Shown here: one piece after another, positions 1 through 5,113 of the stretch
Layout of the letters: every line of letters starts with the position of its first letter
Position numbering within the stretch: the first letter of the stretch is position 1
NCBI GenBank assembly: GCA_022703115.1
Contig: JAKLEK010000094.1
Location: forward strand, 1 to 5,931
DNA: 5,931 nucleotides
Reading direction: 5' to 3'
Source of the DNA: Elusimicrobiota bacterium
Lineage (GTDB): Bacteria > Elusimicrobiota > Elusimicrobia > Elusimicrobiales > UBA9959
Position numbers and translations under genes: made by a program
Notes under the pieces: model-generated
Told to the model about the DNA's origin: nothing
What the model saw: only the letters and a program-made list of their open reading frames with translations
The model's database searches: none

Positions 1-634
1 TCCCGGCGGAGAAAGTTTTAAGGTCGGCTTTGTAGATGCGCACGTGGGGCTTTATGTATTCCAGCGCTTCCGCTGAGGCGTAGGCGTTGGAGACGAAGCC
101 GCCCCTTATGCCGTATTTCCCCGCCTCCTTCATCACCGCGACGCCCCATTCCGCGCTTATCAGAGGTTCGTTGTACGTGGAGACCATGAAAGCCGCGCCG
201 GAATCCCTGGCCGCGGCCGCCAGCGTCCCGGAGTCCGCGGGGAATATGTCGGCGGCGCGGTCCGGCTCCCTGTCGGTCCGCGACAGGCCGGAGTTCTGGC
301 AGAACCCGCATTTGAAGTTGCATCCCGTGGTCCCGAAGGAGAAGGCGCCGCTGCCCGGGAGGGCGTGGAAGAACGGCTTTTTTTCCACCGGGTCGAGGCC
401 GGCCGAGGAAACGTACCCCCATGGGGCACGCAGTACGCCTGACTCGTTGAAACGCGACCCGCAGATCCCGTAAGCTCCGGGGGCGATCACGCATTTATGC
501 GCGCAGGCGAGACAGCGCTGCCGGCCGTCCGGGGCTTTTTCCCGGAGGTCAGCCGGAGCCGAGAACTTCCTGATATTTTCCGCGCAAGCGCGGTTCGCGG
601 GCGGCGCGTTCCGCCTGCCGGGTCCATGAGTCAT
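1..634 (-). CDS. amrS: AmmeMemoRadiSam system radical SAM enzyme (AmrS-like), 3' end missing
   Basis: I translated this frame by hand. The first 211 residues are visible and the rest lies beyond the left edge. A Cys-rich N-terminal part carries CLACAHKC (41-48) and YGICGSR (55-61), then PVEKKPFFH (82-90). The radical SAM signature is GTTGCNFKCGFCQNSG (101-116), a CX3CX2C triad at C105, C109 and C112 that would bind the 4Fe-4S cluster used to cleave S-adenosylmethionine. Further family motifs are STYNEPLISAEW (152-163), FVSNAYAS (180-187) and ADLKTF (203-208). This order matches radical SAM proteins of the AmmeMemoRadiSam system, relatives of pyruvate formate-lyase activating enzyme. The family's substrate is not known to me, and the partner AMMECR1 and Memo domains are not in the window. 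The ATG at 634 follows GGAGG at 639-643 with a 4-nt spacer. The gene is third in a minus-strand operon, 28 nt after the lipid kinase. A generic PFL-activase-like enzyme is the alternative. Confidence 0.9.
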   Translation of the reverse strand, partial: MTHGPGRRNAPPANRACAENIRKFSAPADLREKAPDGRQRCLACAHKCVIAPGAYGICGSRFNESGVLRAPWGYVSSAGLDPVEKKPFFHALPGSGAFSFGTTGCNFKCGFCQNSGLSRTDREPDRAADIFPADSGTLAAAARDSGAAFMVSTYNEPLISAEWGVAVMKEAGKYGIRGGFVSNAYASAEALEYIKPHVRIYKADLKTFSAG

Positions 635-662
635 GTTCCCTCCGCCCTGTCTCCCCGGCGTT

Positions 663-1544
663 TCACTTCGGGGCCAGGACGTTCAGCGCCCTGTGAAGGA
701 CCGACACCCTGAGGGTCCCGCCGCCGGTGAAATCCTCCCCGTCCAGGTGGTAGGGGGCTCCTGGCGCGAAACAGATCTCGAAGATCTCCCCGGCGGCGGA
801 CGTGACGATGTCGGTGTGGCGCATGAGGCCGCCGGTGAAGAGGTCCGGAACGGCGCGGAGGATGCGGAAGACCCCGGCTTTGCGCACCACCACCAGGTTC
901 AAAAGTCCGTCCGCTATGTCCGCGTCCGGCGCGACCCTCGCCCCTCCTCCGTACTGCCGCCCGTTGAAAACGGCCGCGATGAGCGGAGAAAATTCGCGCC
1001 TGACCCCCCCTCCGCTCACGGTCACCGCGGAAGGAGAATAGCGCAGCAGGGTCAGAAGGGCGTGGTAGACGTACGGGAGGATGCCGCGGCGTCCTCCGCC
1101 GCGCGAGTTGAAGGCCCTGGCCACCTCCGCGTCCAGACCGACTCCGGCCGCGCAGAAGAAAGGCTTGCCGTCGGCCAGACCGACGTCTATGCGCCGGGCG
1201 GGCCATTCCAGGAGGCCGGCCAGCGCTTTCGAGGTGGAAAGGGGTATGCCGAGATTGCGGGCCAGGCCGTTCCCGGAGCCGCAGGGAATTATACCCAGCG
1301 CCGCCGTTCCGGTGACCAGCGGTTCGGCCGCTTCGCGGATGGTGCCGTCCCCGCCCGCGGCCACTATGGCGGTGAAGCCGTCCACCAGGGCGCGCCTGGA
1401 AAGCTCAAGCCCGTGCCCTTTCCGCTCGGTAAACGCTATCTCATAGCGCAGCTTCCGGCCCCTGAACATTTCGTGTATCAGGCCCGGGAGCCGGGAAACC
1501 CGGCCCTTGCCGGCTTTCGGATTTATTATGAAGAAATACGGCAT
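663..1544 (-). CDS. YegS/DagK-family lipid kinase (diacylglycerol kinase catalytic domain)
   Basis: This is a 293-residue protein of normal length for the bacterial diacylglycerol/sphingosine kinase-like family, which transfers ATP gamma-phosphate to a membrane lipid, often diacylglycerol to give phosphatidic acid. Visible motifs in order: INPKAGKG (7-14), the nucleotide-binding GGDGT (64-68), GIIPCGSGNGLARNLG (84-99), GVGLDAEV (134-141), FNGRQYGGGARVAPDA (193-208) followed by DG (212-213), and HLDGE (266-270) near the C-terminus. These cover the N-terminal catalytic domain and the C-terminal beta-sandwich domain. No signal peptide or membrane segment is seen, so it is probably cytosolic and peripherally membrane-associated. 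Residue 70 is Arg (GGDGTIRE) where Asn is common. The ATG lies 1 nt after the upstream gene's stop (TGA-C-ATG) with only a weak purine stretch before it, so translation is probably coupled. The exact lipid substrate cannot be read from sequence. Confidence 0.93.
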   Translation of the reverse strand: MPYFFIINPKAGKGRVSRLPGLIHEMFRGRKLRYEIAFTERKGHGLELSRRALVDGFTAIVAAGGDGTIREAAEPLVTGTAALGIIPCGSGNGLARNLGIPLSTSKALAGLLEWPARRIDVGLADGKPFFCAAGVGLDAEVARAFNSRGGGRRGILPYVYHALLTLLRYSPSAVTVSGGGVRREFSPLIAAVFNGRQYGGGARVAPDADIADGLLNLVVVRKAGVFRILRAVPDLFTGGLMRHTDIVTSAAGEIFEICFAPGAPYHLDGEDFTGGGTLRVSVLHRALNVLAPK

Positions 1545-1545
1545 G

Positions 1546-2262
1546 TCACTCTATCGCGCTTATCCCGGTGGCCCAGACGGCCTTGTCTCCGGTAGGGACT
1601 ATCTCGAGAAGCGAGTTCCCGGACGCCGTGTCCCCTTTTCGGCATCGGAAGCGCGTCCTGTAGAAATATCCTATCTTAAGGTCCGGATTCTCGCCCAGCA
1701 CCGCGGCGTCCTCGATGTAGACGTAATCCGCGCTTTTGCCGGACCTGACCCGGGCCAGGTTCAGAAGCCAGCCCTTGGGTCTACGGGCCGCCGTAAGCAT
1801 CTGCAGCTCCATCTCGAGGTCTTCCCCGGCGAAACGCCCTGGATTCTTGAAAAAATCGTCTTCAGCGCCGCGCAGTACGCCGGACGCCTTTCCGGCGGGC
1901 TCATCCGCGTCCTCTTCGGCTTCCGCCGCCGCATGTCCGGGTTCCTCTCCCGATCCGCGCTCCTCCGCCTCCTCGTCCCCTGTTCCTGCCGGCAGCCGCA
2001 CGGGGAGCTCGTAATCGTCGTCCGTCCGGTCGGCGGCGCCGCTCACGGCGGAGACCGGGGCTTCGGCGCCCTCCGCGCGGTCGCGGAAGGACTGGAACAC
2101 CCGGTCTTCGGTTTCCGTGGCCGCTATGACCCTGGGCGCGGCATGGTCTTTGCCGGCGGCCCTGCGGCCGGCGGCGCCGCGGTTCCCGGCTATGTAACCC
2201 AGCATGGCGCCTATGAGCAGGACCAGGAGAGTATTGGTTATCCGCATCTTGAAGAAATCCAT
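1546..2262 (-). CDS. membrane-anchored protein of unknown function with an acidic linker and a C-terminal globular domain
   Basis: I do not recognise this 238-residue protein. It has one hydrophobic N-terminal helix (about residues 9-27, TLLVLLIGAMLGYIAG), with few charges before it. A long low-complexity region follows (about 28-135), rich in Ala, Gly, Glu and Asp; 96-122 is strongly acidic. The last 100 residues look folded: FFKNPGRFAGEDLEMELQML (137-156), a basic patch ARRPKGW (159-165), then alternating beta-like stretches such as DYVYIEDAAVL (179-189) and IGYFYRTRFRC (197-207), ending GISAIE. The beta-rich layout could be an OB-like fold, but that is a guess. The expected topology is a single anchor with the C-terminal domain outside the cytoplasm. 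ATG at 2262 is preceded by AAGGA at 2270-2274; Met6 is an alternative start. It is first in the operon with the lipid kinase and radical SAM genes. Confidence 0.82.
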   Translation of the reverse strand: MDFFKMRITNTLLVLLIGAMLGYIAGNRGAAGRRAAGKDHAAPRVIAATETEDRVFQSFRDRAEGAEAPVSAVSGAADRTDDDYELPVRLPAGTGDEEAEERGSGEEPGHAAAEAEEDADEPAGKASGVLRGAEDDFFKNPGRFAGEDLEMELQMLTAARRPKGWLLNLARVRSGKSADYVYIEDAAVLGENPDLKIGYFYRTRFRCRKGDTASGNSLLEIVPTGDKAVWATGISAIE

Positions 2263-2301
2263 GGCCTCTTCCTTGGCGTCGGTCCGGGGCTGCGTTCCCG
2301 C

Positions 2302-2336
2302 TGACGCGTCTATATATTGTATATTTTAGTTGTTAA
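2302..2336 (-). promoter_or_regulatory. candidate sigma70-type promoter for the minus-strand operon in the divergent AT-rich gap
   Basis: On the minus strand, TTAACA (plus 2331-2336) and TATAGA (plus 2309-2314) are separated by 16 nt. This puts a start near 2302, about 40 nt before the ATG at 2262. The stretch 2311-2352 is strikingly AT-rich against GC-rich surroundings, as expected of a divergent control region. On the plus strand, TATATT and TATTTT boxes at 2313-2327 could serve the FecR gene, but I see no good -35 for them. No operator palindrome is evident. Confidence 0.5.
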
Positions 2337-2370
2337 GGAATGTTTTCCTTTTTTGGCCGGAGCCCGGCCC

Positions 2371-2375
2371 GGAGG
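2371..2375 (+). promoter_or_regulatory. ribosome binding site deciding the FecR-protein start
   Basis: GGAGG lies 5 nt before the ATG at 2381. The reading frame stays open upstream to a TTG at 2330, but that start would put 17 residues rich in Pro, Glu and Arg ahead of the signal peptide and has no comparable site. The ATG is therefore preferred. Confidence 0.85.
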
Positions 2376-2380
2376 CCCGA

Positions 2381-3148
2381 ATGAGAAACCGGATATTTTT
2401 GACCGCGGCGCTGCTCCCGCTGCTTCTGTGCGCGTTCCGCGCGCTGTACGCCGCGCCCGCCGCGGACGGAGGCACGGCCGCCTGCGTCTATCAGTACGGC
2501 GGGGATGTCCGCGTAATGGAGCCCGGCTCGCGCGAGTGGATCAGGGTCGAAGGGATAGTCCCTCTCAGGGAGGGTTGCAGGGTCAGGACCGGCCGCCGGT
2601 CATGGTGCCGCCTGCTGGCCGGGGACGGGACGTTCGTCAACATGTACGAGGATTCCGAGACCGTGGCGGAGACCTTGAAGCTGGACGAACAGGGCAGGGA
2701 CTGCGTGTTCGAGCTCGTGAAGGGCCGAGTGCTCTGGATGGTGGCCAGGCTGGAGCGCGTAGCGGCCAAGTTCCGGGTAAGGACCCCTTCGGCGGTCTGC
2801 GCCGTCCGCGGCACGGATTTCTTCATCGGCGTCTCATCAGATTCATCGCGTATAGCCATGTTCGATGGACAGGTGGACGTGCTGGAGGGCGGCGGCGAGA
2901 CGGCTCTGCCCGCGGGCAGCGAGGCTGTGGCCGGCCAGGAGGCCGGATTGGCCGTATCCCCGGCGCTTTCCCCCGCCATGGAGGCGGAAAAACGGCGGTA
3001 CCTGAAGCTCCGCAAGCATGTCGAGACCTTGCGGCGCAGGCTGGCGGCGAGGGAAATATCGATCGAGGAGCTGCTGAAGGCGCGCCGGGGAAAGCTGAGG
3101 AAGTTCGAGGACCGCAGGCGCGAAAAGCTGAATACCCTGGACAAATGA
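2381..3148 (+). CDS. secreted FecR-domain protein with a charged helical C-terminal tail
   Basis: This is a 255-residue protein. Residues 1-25 form a signal peptide: MRNR, a hydrophobic core LTAALLPLLLCA, and a likely cleavage after AYA-type residues near 24. From about 36 to 170 it resembles a FecR domain: YQYGGDVRVM (38-46), a Trp/Arg-rich turn, LREGCRVRTG (62-71), and the diagnostic VRTPSAVCAVRGTDFFIGV (133-151), then FDGQVDVLEG (161-170). Residues 200-255 are rich in Lys, Arg, Glu and Leu and look like a continuous helix or coiled coil. In classical FecR this domain belongs to an iron-citrate anti-sigma regulator; here there is no transmembrane helix after the signal peptide and no sigma factor beside it. 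A structural or ligand-binding envelope role is therefore more likely than anti-sigma function. Six Cys residues are in the predicted mature part (35, 66, 76, 108 and 140) or signal peptide (17). It is the only plus-strand gene and converges on the lipoprotein operon. Confidence 0.88.
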   Translation: MRNRIFLTAALLPLLLCAFRALYAAPAADGGTAACVYQYGGDVRVMEPGSREWIRVEGIVPLREGCRVRTGRRSWCRLLAGDGTFVNMYEDSETVAETLKLDEQGRDCVFELVKGRVLWMVARLERVAAKFRVRTPSAVCAVRGTDFFIGVSSDSSRIAMFDGQVDVLEGGGETALPAGSEAVAGQEAGLAVSPALSPAMEAEKRRYLKLRKHVETLRRRLAAREISIEELLKARRGKLRKFEDRRREKLNTLDK

Positions 3149-3149
3149 C

Positions 3150-3182
3150 CGCCGGGAGGTCGTACGGGCTCAGTGCCCGGCG
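3150..3182. terminator. small inverted repeats between convergent genes, possible bidirectional terminator
   Basis: CGCCGGG (3150-3156) pairs with CCCGGCG (3176-3182) around a 19-nt loop. Nested inside, CGGGC (3165-3169) pairs with GCCCG (3175-3179) around 5 nt. The position between two converging stop codons (3148 and 3170) fits transcript ends from both sides. No T-tract follows on either strand, so intrinsic termination is only weakly supported. Confidence 0.3.
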
Positions 3183-4255
3183 TTCCCCGCCAGTTCCGCC
3201 TCGAGGTCGTAGGAAGAGGTGCGGTTGATCTTGACCGGAAATTTCTGGTCCTTCATCAGAAGCTGGGAAAGGTCCGAGGCCGTTCCTTTCCTGAGGCCCA
3301 CGTCTATCACCGCCACGCCGCCGGAAAATCCGCGCAGCCAGCAGTCGCGGACCGGAGGTAAATTGCGCAGGGACCTGATGAAGTCGCTCAGCTGGTTCAT
3401 TCCAGAGGCGCCCGAGAGGGACAGACGCACTATCGAGCGCTCGCGCAGGGTCTTTATCACCCTGGATATCAGTTCTTCTCCGGCCTGCCTGGACGCGTTT
3501 ATTATCGCGGCGCGCGCCGCGGAATCCGAGTTGAGGTCTATGCCCCCCGCCGCTTTCTGCAGCGCCGCGATGGTCTCCCCGGAGCCTTTCTTTTCCGCGC
3601 TCAGAGAGAGTCCGGCCCGGTAGGAAGTGAAGCCGCCCAGCCCCTCTTTGGTGTTGAAATCCGACCTGGCCGAACCGGTCACTACTATGTCCGCCTTATC
3701 CTTTTCGCCGGTAATGAAGCCGGCGCCGGAAAAGAGGTTCTTCAGTTCAAGGGCCGCGTACCCGGTCTGCCGAGGGGTCCCGTCCACCTCTTCCGTTATA
3801 TCGAAACCGATCACCGGATTACCGAGGCGCTGGGGTTCGTTCTCGAGCTGCCGGATCTTGGCCGTGATATCTTCTTTGCGCACATGCGCCCGTATCCTGG
3901 TCCTGAAGAATTCCCCTTCCCGCGACTCTTTGAGAATCTCGTACTTCTCGATGTAGCCGGCTGTCCTGGAAGTTATGGTGTCGTCTATGAGCACGGCTTT
4001 GGAGACCATGGCTTCCTGGGACACGTAAACTCCCACCACGAGTCCGAGCGCGCTTTTCATGGCCTCGCCGAGAGCCGTCTTCTTCGCGCCTTCGATGTCC
4101 CCGGAGACTATGGGGGCCGAGCCGTCGGCCTCCACGACCTCGGTCTCGTAAGCCGGGTTCAGCTGGGATACGCGGGGGCGCGAAGAGGAACAGCCGGCCG
4201 TCATCAGCGCGGCCAGACAGAGCGAGAGCGCGGGAAGCGCGTTATGTCTCATCAT
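3170..4255 (-). CDS. lipoprotein with FlgT-N-like domain
   Basis: This is a 361-residue protein. It starts with a lipoprotein signal, hydrophobic 8-19 and lipobox MTAGC with the lipidated Cys at 22; the Ser residues after it fit outer-membrane sorting. Residues about 50-130 match the N-terminal domain pattern of flagellar assembly protein T: EGAKKTALGEAMKSALG (55-71), VYVSQEAM (76-83), AGYIEKYEILKE (99-110), and a closing strand RTRIRAHVRKEDI (118-130). Residues 147-275 form a second alpha/beta domain with ADIVVTGSA (188-196). Residues 276-355 form a third, QLSDFIRSLRNLPPV (288-302) then GGVAVIDVGL (312-321), resembling a small ferredoxin-like fold. It is second in an operon, 58 nt after an LPP20-like lipoprotein. 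FlgT in Vibrio builds a flagellar H-ring, but no flagellar gene is seen here, so I call the domain, not the function. No clear Shine-Dalgarno precedes ATGATG; an in-frame TAG 3 nt upstream excludes an earlier start. Confidence 0.87.
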   Translation of the reverse strand: MMRHNALPALSLCLAALMTAGCSSSRPRVSQLNPAYETEVVEADGSAPIVSGDIEGAKKTALGEAMKSALGLVVGVYVSQEAMVSKAVLIDDTITSRTAGYIEKYEILKESREGEFFRTRIRAHVRKEDITAKIRQLENEPQRLGNPVIGFDITEEVDGTPRQTGYAALELKNLFSGAGFITGEKDKADIVVTGSARSDFNTKEGLGGFTSYRAGLSLSAEKKGSGETIAALQKAAGGIDLNSDSAARAAIINASRQAGEELISRVIKTLRERSIVRLSLSGASGMNQLSDFIRSLRNLPPVRDCWLRGFSGGVAVIDVGLRKGTASDLSQLLMKDQKFPVKINRTSSYDLEAELAGNAGH

Positions 4256-4276
4256 GTGCTAAGCGGGGAGAGGCGG

Positions 4277-4301
4277 CCGGGCTCCGCAGGCCGGAGCCCG
4301 G
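4277..4301. repeat. perfect 10-bp inverted repeat (stem-loop) between the two lipoprotein genes
   Basis: CCGGGCTCCG (4277-4286) and CGGAGCCCGG (4292-4301) are exact reverse complements around the 5-nt loop CAGGC. In the minus-strand transcript it forms a very stable GC hairpin in the 58-nt gap after the LPP20-like stop, about 21 nt before the next start codon. No U-tract follows, so it is more likely an mRNA-processing, stabilising or attenuating element than a simple terminator. Confidence 0.75.
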
Positions 4302-4313
4302 TACGGCCTCGCT

Positions 4314-4763
4314 TTATTCCAGCAGTTTGAGGCCGGATTCCTTCAAGGCCTTCTTGGAAAGGCGGAGGACCACCACGCAGCCGTCGTCGCCGGTCCATTC
4401 CGTCCGTACCACCTGCGCGCCCTTAATGACGGCGTCGATCTTGGTGGCGAGGACCGAGTCGGTCTCAAGGGCCTTCTCGACGGTGATGCCGCCTTCGAGG
4501 GCCACGCCTTTGATGAAGGAAAGCATGTTGTACTGCGCGTTCACTATGGAGGCGTTCCTGGAGGTGGCCATACGCTGGGTCTTGTTCTCGAGGGTCTGGT
4601 CTGCGGCGCCGATGCCCCGCGCGAAGACGAAGTTCTTCGTTATGCCTTCCTCGACCCACTCCCTCTCTATCTCCCCTTTGTCCGAAACCGTGCCTCTGTC
4701 GGGTGAAGAGCCGCAGCCCCAGGAGAACAGGAGCACGGCCGCCAGCGCCAAATAAGATTTCAT
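4314..4763 (-). CDS. LPP20-family lipoprotein
   Basis: This is a 149-residue protein. The N-terminus MKSYLALAAVLLFSWGC is a lipoprotein signal with the predicted lipidated Cys at 17, followed by GSS; Trp at the position two before Cys is unusual. The mature part follows the LPP20 layout: an N-terminal Trp (EREWVEEG, 33-40), the strand and turn FVFARGIGAADQ (45-56), then a long helix KTQRMATSRNASIVNAQYNM (61-80). Next come a short beta region, a second helical part with DAVIKGAQVV (110-119), and a final strand GCVVVLRLS (128-136). LPP20-family proteins are outer-membrane lipoproteins; FlgP of Vibrio and Campylobacter belongs here. The ATG at 4763 has GGAGG at 4774-4778 (10-nt spacer) and starts the signal peptide directly. 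An extension to 4919 would bury that signal behind 52 residues and run through the promoter. It is first in the operon with the FlgT-N-like lipoprotein. Confidence 0.88.
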   Translation of the reverse strand: MKSYLALAAVLLFSWGCGSSPDRGTVSDKGEIEREWVEEGITKNFVFARGIGAADQTLENKTQRMATSRNASIVNAQYNMLSFIKGVALEGGITVEKALETDSVLATKIDAVIKGAQVVRTEWTGDDGCVVVLRLSKKALKESGLKLLE

Positions 4764-4773
4764 AAGCGTGGAA

Positions 4774-4778
4774 CCTCC
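4774..4778 (-). promoter_or_regulatory. ribosome binding site deciding the LPP20-like start
   Basis: GGAGG on the minus strand lies 10 nt before the ATG at 4763, a slightly long but workable spacing. Combined with the signal peptide beginning at that Met, it favours the short form over the upstream ATG at 4919. Confidence 0.7.
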
Positions 4779-4809
4779 GGGCGAGGAGCGTTGCGGACGC
4801 CCCTCAGCG

Positions 4810-4849
4810 ATTATAAGGTATTCTATAAACAAGCCCCCGCCGCAGTCAA
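4810..4849 (-). promoter_or_regulatory. sigma70-type promoter of the lipoprotein operon
   Basis: On the minus strand TTGACT (plus 4844-4849) and TATAGA (plus 4822-4827) are 16 nt apart, predicting a start near 4815 and a leader of about 50 nt. A consensus TATAAT follows at plus 4810-4815, but without a suitable -35, so it may be a second -10 or chance. The spacing and TATAGA box resemble the candidate at 2309-2336. Confidence 0.62.
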
Positions 4850-5032
4850 TCGGACATGAGATCCGGAATAATAGACTTATGTTAATACTGTCCGGAAAGG
4901 TAGGCAGAGCCTCGGACATTCACGCGCCGTCCCGGAGGGATACGCTCCGACTACCGGCCCTAAACCCCTCAATGGCCGGCAGAAGGCTGCCTCCTTTGCC
5001 CGCTCCGAATAAGGAAGTATCTTTTGACTACA

Positions 5033-5088
5033 AGCTAACAGCCAACAGCCACTAGCTAATAGCCACAAGCTACCAGCCAATAGCTAAT
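5033..5088. repeat. degenerate heptanucleotide tandem repeat, 8 units, consensus AGCYAMY
   Basis: Eight consecutive 7-bp units run in strict register without an indel. All begin AGC, the fourth base is C or T, and the fifth is always A. Examples are AGCTAAC (5033-5039), AGCCAAC (5040-5046), AGCTAAT (5054-5060) and AGCCAAT (5075-5081). After a 4-bp interruption TAAT (5089-5092), one more related unit AGCCGGC follows (5093-5099). The array starts 25 bases past the barrel gene's stop codon and is much richer in A and T than its surroundings. Because 7 is not a multiple of 3, it stays open in translation and makes spurious Trp/Leu/Ala-rich peptides on the minus strand; I do not call these genes. 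Confidence 0.85.
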
Positions 5089-5113
5089 TAATAGCCGGCA
5101 TTTGACAGAAGGG

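Larger units (their letters stand above)
4764..5113. other. 350-base noncoding stretch between the barrel gene and the lipoprotein operon
   Basis: From right to left it holds the 3' flank of the barrel gene, a 7-bp-period repeat (5033-5088) and a GC-rich part with weak inverted repeats. The inverted repeats are CCGGCC 4954-4959 with GGCCGG 4974-4979, and CGGAG 4933-4937 with CTCCG 4945-4949. Further left are the CGGACA motifs, an AT-rich promoter zone and the operon leader. I see no convincing terminator with a T-tract for the barrel gene. Open frames across it lack ribosome binding sites and family resemblance. Confidence 0.7.

Noticed and set aside
633..1595. Long plus-strand open frame opposite the lipid kinase
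   Set aside because: It is antisense to a gene with all family motifs, and its product has no recognisable domain. Long antisense frames are common in GC-rich DNA.
2355..2367. The 13-mer GGCCGGAGCCCGG shared with 4289-4301
   Set aside because: At 2355 it lacks the pairing arm that makes the hairpin at 4277-4301, and such GC strings recur by chance in this composition.
2491..3144. 217-residue minus-strand open frame opposite the FecR gene
   Set aside because: Its product is Ser/Arg-rich with no motif, while the plus-strand frame has a signal peptide, FecR motif and good ribosome binding site.
4764..4919. 52-residue N-terminal extension of the LPP20-like protein
   Set aside because: It would run through the promoter and leader and bury the lipoprotein signal. 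GGAGG and the signal peptide support the start at 4763.
4768..5055. 95-residue plus-strand frame in the long intergenic gap
   Set aside because: It starts at a GTG without a ribosome binding site and covers the promoter, the CGGACA motifs and the repeat.
4877..5080. Minus-strand frame giving a Trp/Leu-rich peptide (WLLASGCWLLA)
   Set aside because: The peptide is a direct translation of the heptamer repeat followed by unrelated sequence. There is no ribosome binding site or family resemblance.
5033..5099. CRISPR array
   Set aside because: The units are 7 bp and contiguous, with no spacers and no cas genes nearby.
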